Of a DNA stretch of 64,000 nucleotides, positions 11,358 to 22,747 are shown piece by piece (positions within the stretch are counted from its first letter, which is position 1; every line of letters starts with the position of its first letter). Both the position numbers and the translations under genes were made by a program. This stretch comes from Acephala macrosclerotiorum (lineage: Eukaryota; Ascomycota; Leotiomycetes; Helotiales; Mollisiaceae): the NCBI GenBank assembly GCA_014904845.1, contig MU119258.1, positions 1 through 64,000 on the forward strand, written 5' to 3'. The notes beneath the pieces were generated by a model. That model had not been told where the DNA came from and made no database searches. It saw nothing but the letters and a program-made list of their open reading frames with translations.

Positions 11358-14300
11358 ATGCTCGAGAACGACTCGAGATCCCTTGTTGCCGGAGTTGCAG
11401 CTCTTGCGCTGATTCTCCTCCTCACGTTGCCTTCGTTGATTGGAGTTGCATCCCACTTACGAGATGCCAAGCCAAAATCAAACGTCTACGAAGACAAAGA
11501 TGGCGTTGCGTCAGAGAAATCAGTGGCGAAATATTCTGCAAAAATCCCAAAGCTCTCTCTTGGAATTTTTACAAGTTCTGGTCTTTCCCTTTCAATCGCC
11601 TTGGCTGTCCTTGGTATGGTAGGGGAGAGTGATGGTTTGTTAGTGGAAGATTGGATCAATGTTGCACAATGGGTGAGTTCACGTGATTCGAGACGTTCTT
11701 TGCTGACATTTCCAGGCGCTCATTGTTCTTCAAACCGTTGGCGTTTCCCTCATCAAGAATCCTGTCAAGAGCTATGATTATGGAATTTGTTCGGCTCTTT
11801 CTTCAACATTCCTCTTCGCCGTTCTTCTCTTCCAAGATGGACTCATCGCGCAGGAGGCTTTCGGAACGCCAGAATCGACCGGTCTTCGCATCGGACAGCT
11901 CGTACTCTCTGTTCTGGCTATTTATGCTAGTGTATCTCTCCCCAGACGTCCAGAGGTATTCCACGATGGAAAGGAGGTCGATGGAATGTACACCGTTTCC
12001 GCAATCGGTCGGTACAGCTTTACATGGTGTGCTCACCTACTGACGCTTTCGCGGGTAAAGGATCGCTTGGAATTGGAGGATCTTCCGAAGATGGACCACC
12101 ACACCCGCTCCAAGGATCTGAGCCAAGCCTGGGCGGAGAGGAAGCACACGAGAAGACTTTGGATTGAAGTATTCCTCGCCCACAAGGTGCCGTTCATGAT
12201 CCAATGGTTTCTCACTCTTCTCCAAGCATTCGGAAACTTTGCACCTCAATTCGTTACATACCACATTCTCAAGATCTTGGAGAAGAGAAAGCCTGGAGAT
12301 TCTGTCACTGCTGAGGCATGGATCTGGGTTGCGGCTTTGACGATTGCGACTATTGGAGCATCATGGATCGAATCTTGGCTCTATTGGATCTCTTGGTCTG
12401 AAGTTGCTATTCCGATTCGAGCACAAATTTCGGCCCTCATATTCCAGAAAGCCATGCGACGAAAGGATGTCAAGGGAGCTTCCAAGACCGAGAAGAAAGT
12501 CAACGATAGCCCTGATATGGCTGATGCTTCTAAAGATGCTACTACCGGAGATACGCCCGAAATCAACGAGGAGGAAGATACCGAGCCCAAGGGGAAGCAG
12601 TCAACTGTCAACTTGATTGGCGTTGATACGAAACGTGTTTCTGACTTTTGCTCATTCAACAACTATTTCGCTGGCAGTCTCTTCAAGCTGATCGTGTCTT
12701 TCGCATTCTTGATCAGCATCATTGGTTGGAAGGCCTTGCTCTGCGGGTTTGCTGCTATGTCCCTCACGATTCCAATCAACATTTACTTCAGCAAGCGGTA
12801 CTCGGCTGCCCAGGACAGACTCATGAAGGTCAGAGACACGAAGATGGGCGTTGTCACTGAAGCACTGCAAGGAATCCGTCAAATCAAATTCTCTGCCCTG
12901 GAAGACAATTGGCATGCAAAGATTGGGAAAGTCCGAGAGCGAGAGCTCGGAGAACAGTGGAGCGTCTATGTTGCCGATACATTCTTGCTTTTCTGCTGGA
13001 TCACAAGCCCTATCGCCCTTGCCGCCACCTCACTCGCCGTCTACGCCATCATCAATGGAGAACTCGTTCCATCAGTTGCCTTTACAGCTATCGGAGTTTT
13101 TGGAAATCTCGAAGTGACCTTAGCGGTCATTCCTGAGCTTACCACCGACCTGATTGATGCTTGGATTTCAATTGAACGTATCGAGAAGTACCTCAACGCC
13201 CCTGAGATCTCGAAGAACACGAGCGCTTCACCTAACATCTCCTTCGAGAATGCTTCAATTGCCTGGCCTTCGGACGAAGAGAAGGAAGACGACGACCTAC
13301 GATACGTCTTACGAAACATCAATGTCTCCTTCCCCGAGAAGGAATTGAGCGTTGTGAGTGGAAAGACGGGCACAGGGAAGAGTCTTTTGCTAGCCGCGAT
13401 CCTCGGAGAAGTCGATGTCTTGGCAGGCAAGCTCAATGTCCCGCAACCACCCCACCCTCGAGATCGTCGCGACCATCTCGCCAACAAGGAAAACTGGATC
13501 ATCCCTTCCTCAATCGCCTTCGTCGCCCAGATTCCCTGGATCGAGAACGCGAGCATCAAGGATAATGTCTTGTTCGGTCTTCCTTTCGACGAGTACAGAT
13601 ACAACAAGGTCATCGAGGTTTGTGCTTTACGGAAGGATTTGGACATGCTCACCGATGGAGAGAACACGGAAATCGGTGCCAGTGGTATCAACCTGAGTGG
13701 TGGTCAACGATGGAGAGTCACATTCGCTCGTGCTTTGTACTCGCGAGCTGGCATATTGGTTCTGGACGACATATTCAGCGCTGTTGATGCACACGTTGGC
13801 CGGTTCATCTTCGAGAAAGGCTTGACTGGGGAACTCGGTGTTGGAAGAACTCGAATTCTGGTCACACATCACGTCGCACTCTGCAAGTCGAAGACGAAGT
13901 ACATCGTAGAGCTCGGAGATGGCACTGTCGAGAACGCTGGTTTAGTTCAAGAATTAGAAGCCGAAGGTACACTCCAGCAAATCATCAGCCACGAGGAGAC
14001 CGAAACAGAAATCGAGGTAGACGAAGATCCCACTGCTGTCAATTCCGAAGACTCAACCGATGGGGACGCATCGGAACCTTTGAAGAAAGTCGATTCCAAG
14101 AAGCCAAAGAAGTTTGTTGAGGACGAGAAAAGAGAGCGAGGACGAGTTAAGACTAGAATCTACTTAGACTATCTCAAGTCAAGCGGCGGTGTACCGTTCT
14201 GGACACTTGCTTTTGTTCTCTTTGCTGCTTTGCAAGTGCTCATCACGGGGCGATCATGGTGGCTACGACTCTGGACTGGCGAGGAGGAACAACATACCAG

Positions 14301-16122
14301 CATCAAACACTCGATGACCTATTCATTCCAGATTCACGACTTATCTCGCTTTGCTACACCCACTACCGCTGCTCATGCCTTGAAATACTATCTTGGGGTC
14401 TACGTCGCTCTTGCAATCGCGTCCGCTTTGCTTGGGACATTCCGATACTACTACATATACACCGGATCCATTCGGGCATCTCGTTGCCTCTTTGATAACC
14501 TCTGCTTCACCATTTTACGCACACCTCTTAGATGGATGGACACGGTTCCCCTTGGTAGGATTCTGAATCGCTTCACTGCAGATTTCAATGTCGTGGACTC
14601 TCGTTTGGCGAACGATATCGGATTTGGAGGAAACAATGTCTTCCGACTGGTTGGTGTGATCATTGCTGGGTAGGTTTCCACTTATTGATACTTGGGACAT
14701 TTTCTAACTTCCATCAGAACTTTCGTATCGCCATATGTGATTGTCCTCTCCCTGAGTCTCCTCACCGTCTGCGTCTCCATCGCTCGTCTATATCTATCTG
14801 GTGCTCGAGAAGTCAAGCGCCTCGAATCGAATGCCAAATCTCCTGTCTTTGAGCAGTTCGGATCCGCACTCACCGGCGTGGGTACCATTCGAGCCTTCGA
14901 CAAATGCGAAGTCTATATCCAACGCATGTACAAGAAGATCGACGACCATTCAACATCTTTCTGGCATCTCTGGGCCTTCAATCGTTGGATGGGTTGGCGG
15001 ATGTCTGCTGTCGGTGGCTTGTTCGCTACATTTGTTGCGATCATGATCCTGGTCATTGATGGTATTGATGCTGCTCTTGCCGGTTTCGCTCTCAGCTTTG
15101 CTTTGGATTATGGTTCAGTCGTGATCTGGACTATCCGCCATTACACAAATCTCGAACTCGACATGAATGCTGCCGAACGGATCATCGAGTACAGCAATCT
15201 TCCGACGGAATCTCTCGAAGGTGCTGATCCTCCTGCGGCATGGCCAAGTGAGGGCCGATTGGAAGTCAACGATCTCATCGTCGGCTATGCACCAGATCTC
15301 CCACCTGTGCTAAAAGGTCTCACTTTCAGCGTCGAGCGAAATGAGCGTATTGGCGTTGTAGGTCGGACTGGTGCTGGGAAGTCCTCACTTACACTAGCCC
15401 TGTTTCGTTTCCTCGAAGCAAGACAAGGAAGCATCCATATCGACGGACTCGACATCTCCAAAATCAAACTTCATGCCCTTCGCTCACGACTTGCTATTAT
15501 CCCACAAGATCCTGTGCTCTTCTCTGGAACCGTGAGAAGCAATCTCGACGCCTTCGACGACCACGAAGACGGCGAACTTCGGGATGCTCTGCAGCGTGTC
15601 CACCTCGTCACGTCAGCTGAAGCTGAAGCTTTGAGCGCTCACGCATCAGCCCTCAACACCGGCTTCAATACACCCACGAACGGATCGACAGGAACTGTCA
15701 CGCCAACACTCTTCAAGAACACGAATCCATTCACCTCGCTCACTTCCCCTATCACAGAAGGCGGTCTCAACCTCTCCCAGGGCCAGCGCCAACTTCTCTG
15801 TCTTGCACGAGCCATTGTTTCAAGGCCGAAGATCATGGTTCTCGACGAGGCTACGTCAGCAGTGGATATGGCGACCGATGCCCTGATCCAGCGATCCATC
15901 CGAGAGGAGTTTGGTGATTCCACTCTCATCGTCATCGCTCATCGTCTCAGCACCATCGCGGACTTCGACAAGATCCTCGTCCTGGATGATGGCAAGGTCT
16001 GTGAGTTTGGAACTCCGATGGAACTTTTCAACCTCGAAAATGGTGTCTTCAAGGGCATGGTCGGGGAGAGTGGCGAGAGGGAGAAATTGGAAGCGATCAT
16101 TCGAGGAGGGACTGGTAGATGA
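11358..16122 (+). CDS. ABCC/MRP-type ABC transporter, 1557 aa
   Basis: Three exons, 11358-11672, 11716-14669 and 14718-16122 (introns of 43 and 48 nt), give 1557 residues, the usual length for a fungal ABCC full transporter. An N-terminal hydrophobic TMD0-like region (residues 10-200) precedes the first six-helix domain. NBD1 has Walker A GKTGTGKS (about residue 655), signature LSGGQRWR and Walker [17 protein letters not shown] with Asp at the catalytic Glu position, as is normal in ABCC NBD1. The second membrane domain spans about 800-1150. NBD2 has GRTGAGKS (about 1304), LSQGQRQ and [12 protein letters not shown] with the catalytic Glu. So NBD1 should bind and NBD2 hydrolyse ATP. The family exports drugs, toxins or glutathione conjugates at plasma or vacuolar membranes; the substrate is not predictable. 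The signature has Trp where Gln is usual. Confidence 0.95.
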
Positions 16123-16280
16123 CATAACAAAACGGGAAATAAAACGGTGAAGGTAAAATGAGAAATCAATTTTGGATTTGCGGTGTGCATTCTGGAGTAC
16201 TTCTGCGTTGCGCTTTTGTATATAGATTCGATTTCGAGGAATGTTGATCCTGAACTTTCACTGGCAGCGTGACCAAAAAA

Positions 16281-16318
16281 AATCAAGTTAATCAATTACA
16301 TAATTGATTAACTTGATT
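16281..16318. repeat. perfect 18-bp hairpin with 2-nt loop
   Basis: The arms 16281-16298 and 16301-16318 are exact reverse complements around a CA loop. The stem begins AATCAAGTTAATC and is AT-rich. It lies about 160 bp after the ABC transporter stop, so it may be in the 3' UTR or just beyond it. Confidence 0.85.
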
Positions 16319-16356
16319 ATATTAGATTATGATTATGATTATAAGTATATCTTCAT

Positions 16357-16400
16357 GATTAGATTATAATTAAGACCCTATAATCTAATCTAATCTAATC
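16357..16400. repeat. perfect 12-bp inverted repeat plus TAATC microsatellite
   Basis: GATTAGATTATA at 16357-16368 pairs exactly with TATAATCTAATC at 16379-16390 across a 10-nt spacer. The right arm runs into TAATC repeats to 16400. Together with the hairpin at 16281 this makes two stable AT-rich stem-loops within 120 bp. Confidence 0.75.
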
Positions 16401-16877
16401 ATTTTGCACGCTGACTTAGTCTTTCAGCAACGGTTGGCTTCAGGCCGGTGATCTTCATTCTTACAGGCTTAGTGAGGATTGGTACTCAATGTTCAGAGCA
16501 CGATCATGAACCCAGACTGGTGGTGACCCTTCTTCGCTCTTCACTCAGATGATGTTGCAAGCGCAGAATATGTTTGACATCTCCCAGTTCCTCTTCTCGC
16601 ACATAGTCTTAACGTTTACTTCTCTAACCCAGTCCCTTTCATCTTGCTTGTACAGCTCTCAGAACTTTTCAGCAATACTCGGCGGATTCAGCCTCTCTTC
16701 TTCTTCACTAATCCACCATTGAAATTCACAAGGGTGATATGAATCTCCTTCCCATAAACCTTCTGCAGACTCAACACCGAACTCCTCTGCGTCGCTTTCA
16801 CCATTGATAACACAAAGACATTTAGCTGAGGATCAATTAATATGAAACTACATATAACAAAGAATCATATCTTCGCT
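16401..16877. other. intergenic, no supported gene
   Basis: Sequence between the hairpin cluster and the broken SDR gene. I saw no long reading frame or domain on either strand. Confidence 0.5.
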
Positions 16878-17326
16878 CTAGATGACTTTTGCAGGAGAGG
16901 GGTTCCCCATTTGGCTACGCTGTAGCGTCCGATGTTTATGAGCTATCCCCCAGTAAGCAAAGCACTTGGCAAAAATGGTATTCTGTGCCTCAAAGTTTTT
17001 GATCAAAGCTTTCTCGTCGAACTCAAAGAAGTCGGCTCCAAATACTCTTGCCGATTTAAAGACAATGCAAGAGATGTTGCCCAGTTTCTCCACCTCTTCA
17101 ATGTTGACTTAAATTCGGAACCAGTGATGTCTGCCGCCCATGTCTTCACTTCAACTTTCCCGTTGGCATTCTGAGCCGCGTTCAAGACCTCCCTTCGGCC
17201 ATCCTCTAGCCGATTGCTGTCCCTTAGAATCAAAGCGATGGCGTCAAATTTTCGTGCTGCGAAAAGACTTGCCACCTCAAAGTCGATGCCAGGACCGCTG
17301 CCGACGAGGGCGAGAGCTTGAGACAT
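16878..17326 (-). pseudogene. short-chain dehydrogenase/reductase remnant, frameshifted
   Basis: The frame from ATG at 17326 begins SQALALVGSGPGIDFEVASL, a Rossmann start with a GxGxxxxxA-type glycine pattern, then ALILRDSNRLEDG and WAADITGSEFKS, typical of NAD(P)-binding SDR proteins. At about 17095 the frame changes: the continuation EVEKLGNISCIVFKSARV and DFFEFDEKALIKNFEAQNT, which fits the same family, is read in a shifted frame. A one-base loss explains this. The part after about residue 135, including the expected YxxxK active site, is missing. It is therefore a truncated, frameshifted pseudogene. Confidence 0.7.
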
Positions 17327-17608
17327 ACTGAGTTCGCAGAAAATGGATATTTTAAATGAACTTTTGAAGTTTGGTCAATTTTTCTCACCAGAAATCAGTA
17401 CAAGAGCAGATCTCAGAGAAGTGGAATGGTGTATGTTACGTGTGAAGCTACGAGGTTTACTAATGATAGCGACGATCATTTCTTACGAGTCTTTTCTTTA
17501 GAGGACCCATGAAGCATTGGTTTGAGTTGAGTTTTTTCTTAACCGGCTTTCAAGGAACATTATCATTAAATTATTGCAGGAGATCTACAAACGCATAGCT
17601 CAATCATG
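17327..17608. other. short intergenic gap
   Basis: Contains the upstream region of the SDR remnant and the 3' flank of the GPI-anchor candidate gene. No gene seen. Confidence 0.5.
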
Positions 17609-19426
17609 TCAAGCCATGAACATTATAGCCAAGGACATTCCTACGATCCCAAGCCATATTCCTCTTCCTATTCTAGAAGCATCACCTGTGAAAGAAGCTG
17701 GTAAAGACCCACTCGAACTTGAACTGATCGTACTCGTGGGAGTTGAAGTTGGCGGAGCTTGTGTGAAGCCCGCCACACTCAAGATGTATGAAGCAAGATT
17801 TAAAGTTGAGGCCTCGCTGGTTGTCTCAAGACCTGACGGACCAGAAGTCGTCTCCACAATCTCCGTAACATATGACCCAGGAGGTAGTGTTGCTACAGTA
17901 CTGATTGTTTCAAGTCCAGATACACCCGAAGTTGTGTAAGTAATTGTTGTGGTGTAAGATCCAGAAGGGAGTGTTGCTACACTGCTGATGGTCTCGAGTC
18001 CAAATGCGCCTGAAGTTGTGTAGATGATTATTGTAGTGTAAGATCCGAGCCCATGTGCAGAGCTAGCTTCAAGCGCCGATGAACTTGGGGTCGTTGTTGG
18101 CAGTACAGCTCCGATGGTGCTTTCTGTGGTGATAGTTTCAAACCCAGATGGGCCTGATGTCGTATAAATAATTGTGGTGACATACACATTACTCACTGAA
18201 TTCGCAGTGGTTCCTTCAAGGACCGATGTCTGTACTCCCGTTGATGTTCCACCGCCTGTTGTTTCACTGCCCGAGAATCCACTTGATGCAACTGTTTTTT
18301 CCTGCCCAGACTGAGGAATAACAGTGGTAGTTGTGGGTGTTGTAGCAGGCGGTGTCGAAGATGGAGAAGGTGTTGGCGTCGTAGTTTGGACTGGAGGAGC
18401 CGGGCTTGTGGATGTTGTTGTACCCTGAACTTGTGCAGGAGCGTAGACTGTTGAAATATCCATAAGAGCCGTCACACCAACCTTCAAAGTCCCCGTCCCA
18501 CCTCCGTAATATGTGCAGTTCGGAACCGTGAGGTGTAGGAAAGTCGCAACTTCTGACGCGAGGATGTCGAGTCCGTATGCATTCGCATTGGACATGTTGT
18601 AGGTCGCATCGTATGGAATAACTGTGGTGTAGGAATACCCAGTCATTGCAGGAAGTCCTGGTAACTTGCTCGTGTTGGTTGGGTTTGGGGCATAGTATGA
18701 ATACTTGCAAGTGGTTCTTGCGGTGCCGGTCAAGGAAGTGTTGACATGTAGCGTGCTCACGCCATAACCGTTTTTAGTCCCGTTCAAAGTGATGAGATTG
18801 GTTTGGACAATGGTAGCCCTGATGCAGTTAGTTCTGGTAGAACGAAATCAGGAGAAGCAACTTACAAGTCACCGTCCTTCAGCGTATTGAGGGTTGTGTA
18901 TTCGACTGGTCCTCCTCCTGCATATGCAGTGACATTCTGCTTGCCCGGAATGACGGTTGCATTCATGGGCACTTTCAGTGAGGATCCTATCGTCAATCCA
19001 CTGCCTTTTTCGACAGTATAAATCATCGTTGCGACGAAATCGGTCAATATTGATGACCACCATACATGTGCATGGACTTCATACTACAGCTTATTCTTAG
19101 TGATTACTTCTTGGAAACATTCGAAGCGAAATGATGTGTGGGACATTTCATCACACGAGGAGCTCGAACAGAGATTACAAAACATGTTGAGAGATCTTGA
19201 AGAATGCTTTGATTATCGTACATAGAATGCGCATGTCCCACAGTAGATGGGTGGTTTTGTCGTAGCCGGCAATGAAACGGTACTCGATGAATTCTGATAA
19301 CTTGTTGCTGAAAAGACAATCAGTTCAGCTGTCAAATATCTCTGATCGTAAGCACTCACCTGACCAAGAATGCACTGCAGAGATAATTGAGAGGAGAATC
19401 CCCACGAAGACGTCAACGCTTCTCAT
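17609..19426 (-). CDS. Ser/Thr-rich secreted protein with probable GPI anchor, 526 aa
   Basis: Four exons, 19426-19360, 19307-19222, 19083-18866 and 18818-17609, with introns of 52, 138 and 47 nt; the sum is 527 codons with stop. The N-terminus MRSVDVFVGILLSIISAVHS is a signal peptide. A folded region of about 250 residues follows, with several Cys and Asn-glycosylation sites (segments YEVHAHVWWSS and TDFVATMIYTVEKG). The second half is Ser/Thr/Pro-rich with imperfect repeats around the unit TSGxxGLETISxVATLPSGS (roughly 26-28 residues, four to five copies). The end GIWLGIVGMSLAIMFMA is hydrophobic after small residues, as in GPI signals. It is likely a heavily O-glycosylated cell wall or surface protein. 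Function unknown; I do not recognise a catalytic domain. Confidence 0.8.
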
Positions 19427-20198
19427 TTTGTCTGTGCGATGAAAGAAAGAAAGTCCCTGGTCAATTATGCTATGTAGAGCAGACTTCTGCCAGCTTTAAA
19501 CCCCACCAATCTTATGTGCAAACTCTGCACTGCACACTTGGAGACAACGACGTCCTGTCGGGCCAAGGGGTCATGAGGCTCTCACATTGCATTCAAGGAC
19601 TAACGTTACTTCTTCCATACTCAGCCTGATGCACAAGAATATTGATTTCGTCCCATCTGAATCAATCTGCAGCTTATTGCGGCGCAACTGCGGGGTTGGA
19701 CAAATAAGAAGGGGGGTTGGAACACCCACACCGTGTTTTTTATCAGAGTCATGTGTGCCTATCTTTCAAAAAGGAGGCCGCAGCGAAGAGGCATTGGTGG
19801 CGTTGCCTAAATCAGGGAAACGATGACATTCTTCAAGCCTGTTTTCTATCATGGTTGAAAGAAGCACGTTCTGCGCAGTGATGTGTTGGACCCCTTCCAG
19901 CACTCACGGAAGAAATCTTTTGGAAGCCCTCTACCACATCATCGTGGTGTAGGAATGCGCCGCAGATACCAGGGTGTTGAATTATCGAAGATAGCACACC
20001 TCAACCATGGAATGTTCTTCGAAGCAACCTTACCTCGAACGCAACAAGCATTAGCTGCGGCGCACTTGCCAAAGCACTTCCATGCCAATACCAAACTCTT
20101 CAATTGAGCGACAGCAAATGCAAATTGATTTCCAGTCGTGAATCCTTGTATTTCTTCATCGCATCAGTCTGCGTCAAAGGCCCTTACCATACCCCACC
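19427..20198. other. divergent promoter interval, no gene seen
   Basis: Lies between the divergently transcribed GPI-anchor candidate (minus) and the aspartic-protease-like gene (plus). Short frames show no domain. It should contain both promoters. Confidence 0.5.
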
Positions 20199-21909
20199 AT
20201 GGCTCTCCAGCCTCGCGCAACGACAGCCCCAAAACCATTCTCTTTCGCACCAAGCCAGGCATTCGAGGGTAACGATGGCTCATGGTCGACATTTGTGATC
20301 CGTGTTGGGACACCAGAGCAAGTATTCCACGTTTTGATCTCGACAGCAGGTCAAGAAACTTGGGTTCCTGTGCCTGAAGGTTGTCTCTTCACAGATCCAA
20401 GCAATTGTGGGGCATTGCGAGGCGTAGAGCCATACCTCAGTCAACCCAGCGATGGATTCCAAGTCAATGCTGTAAGTTTCAACACGGTGCTGAATATTTA
20501 TAGTGCTGAAGGAGATTAGTCAACCACTTGGGTCCCAATTAATCTGTATGAGCTGGGTCTGGAGACACAACTCAATTACACCGGCAATGGAGAGTATGGC
20601 TTCGACACCGTGGGTCTACAACTCCCAAATAGTGGTGGTGTTTCCCTTCAGCACCAAATTGTAGCAGGTAATGAAGCATTCGACTTCGCAGAGACTCCAA
20701 TTCACAAAAATCAGGCATCGCAACAAAATCGTTCCTCTTCGGCGTCTTCGCGATCGGTCCCAAACCTACCAACTTCACCTCTTTCAACAACCCACAACCA
20801 AGCTTCCTTTACTCCCTCCGCAATCAAAGCATAATTCCAAGTCTCTTATGGGGATATACTGCAGGTGCTTCATACCAAATGAAAGGCCTACCTGGCAGTT
20901 TGACCTTGGGAGGTTACGACGCATCGCGCTTCACGCCGAATAATTTGACATTCTCGTTTAGCGCCGACGATTCGAGACCGCTGACCGTTGGTCTACAGAC
21001 TATCCAAGCGACAAATACATTTCGTGGGATAATGTCCTTGCTTCCATTCGGAGTCTTGACATTCATAGACTCCACAGTGCCTGAGATATGGCTTCCAGGC
21101 CCAGCATGCGAATTATTTGAAGCGGCATTCGGGCTTCAGTTTGATGAGAGTACGCAAAGATATCTTGTGAACGAGACAGTGCATGCGAACTTAACAACGA
21201 TGAATCCCGTTCTGACATTCAAACTGGGTAATGATATTGAAAGCAGCGAAACACTTGTGATCGACTTGCCGTACAAGGCCTTTGATCTGCAGGCTAGCTG
21301 GCCAATATACAATACATCGACGTATTACTTCCCATTAAGAAGGGCAGACAATGAGTCGCAATACACTCTTGGCAGGACATTTTTGCAAGAAAGGCATGCC
21401 ATTGTTCAAGGTGAAGAATTTCGCTGACATGGTGCAGTTATGTGGTCGCAGACTATGAGCGCGGAAACTTCTCCGTCTCACAAGCGGTGTTTCAAGAGAA
21501 TAATCCCCAGAACATCGTTGCCATCTACCCTCCCTTCACCAAGACCAACAAGGCAGGCCTCAGCAAAAGCACGATGATCACCATAATTGTTGTAATCATT
21601 GTGGTAGCTATGCTATTTGGTTCAATTTCATACATCCTCTTCCGAAAGTGGAAAAGCAGGAAAGCCCGCGCCGCAGCAGAACAGAAAGCAATCGAACAAA
21701 GGGAAGGTGTGCTCTCGGAGCTTGGCCAAGATGTTTTCGAGGTACCAGGGGCTAAGAACGAGATATTCGAAGCCCCATCGCCGAAGCAGACTACCGGCTA
21801 TGAGGCTCGCACAGAGATGCAGGGTACGGACATCCGCCATGAGCTTCCTACGACGGAACGACTGGTCGAGCTGCCTGCTGTGGCTTGGAGACGTGATCGT
21901 GGAGAGTGA
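20199..21909 (+). CDS. aspartic-protease-like (family A1) type I membrane protein, 523 aa, probably inactive
   Basis: Exons 20199-20471, 20520-20667, 20715-21393 and 21438-21909; introns of 48, 47 and 44 nt, the last with a GC donor. The fold is that of pepsin-like proteins: WSTFVIRVGTPEQVFHVLIS, then SLTLGGYDASRF, LPFGVLTFIDSTVPEIWLPG and YTLGRTFLQE. The first active-site position reads STAGQETW where DTG or DSG is expected, so the first catalytic Asp is missing; the second reads DST. A membrane helix (about residues 412-437, TMITIIVVIIVVAMLFGSIS) is followed by a basic cytoplasmic tail. No clear signal peptide is visible at the chosen ATG, so an unseen upstream exon is possible. It resembles a Helotiales group of membrane-bound A1-like proteins. 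A sensor or binding role is an inference. Confidence 0.8.
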
Positions 21910-22747
21910 GAGTTTCGAGAAGATAGCCATCAATATGGAGCCGCCGAGCACTTTTCGAAGAATGTGTGGTGTAGCCTTCACATTTCCACATGCGCCAGAT
22001 CATCCCTTCTTCTGTGCCCATCGGTGAAATATTCTCTTGTAGATGCTCACGAGTTTGCCAATCGAATTCGTTTGACCTTCCGCGAATCGACATGACGACG
22101 CCCTTGTCGCTCAAAGCGGTACACTTGGCATACTCGGGAACTCTAATTGTTTATTTGCGTTCTTCGTTGCTAGGATCTCATGCTCTCGACTCAACTCGAC
22201 GAGTGAAGAATGCTCAGCACTCGTGATTCAATTTCATGGGAATTTGGGGCGCATTTCGCATGTTTATTAGTGCTGGGTGGCAGTTTCTTAACCCTTTCCC
22301 CTTTCTTTTTTAGGGTGCGGGGTTTCAAGCTTACTCACCCGTGTTAGGCCTAGGTGCGTTTTGATATTCTCAATCCACAGCCTCACCTGGAGATCTTAAA
22401 GAAAAATGTATATTCTAAATTCAAGATTCAGTTCTTTAAGCCCGAGCATCTGAACTGCGATTCCGCAGCGCCGTCACTTTCACTAATCACCTCCCAGTCT
22501 ATGTTCTTTCGAGCTTCGACACGTTTACAATTCAACTCGGCGACACCCAAGCTACCCCAAGAAAGAGTGGTGGCTGTGCGCCCGCCAAAAATTCCAGCAT
22601 GCTGATTTGCCCACGTCGCACCGCATAACGCCATCGCTGTTCAGCTTGCGCAGAGCAGGGCCTTACCGCGATTGCACGACTCCCCCAATATCGATGTGAA
22701 ACAATTCTAGGTGAGGATCAAGAAACACCAAAGGAGTATCCAAAAGT
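21910..22747. other. intergenic, no supported gene
   Basis: Holds the end of the A1-like gene's transcript and the promoter of the NLR-type gene. Frames at 21990-22605 lack domains. Confidence 0.5.

Noticed and set aside
13041..13691. 216-codon minus frame inside the ABC transporter
   Set aside because: Antisense to conserved NBD1 coding sequence; explained by codon bias of the real gene.
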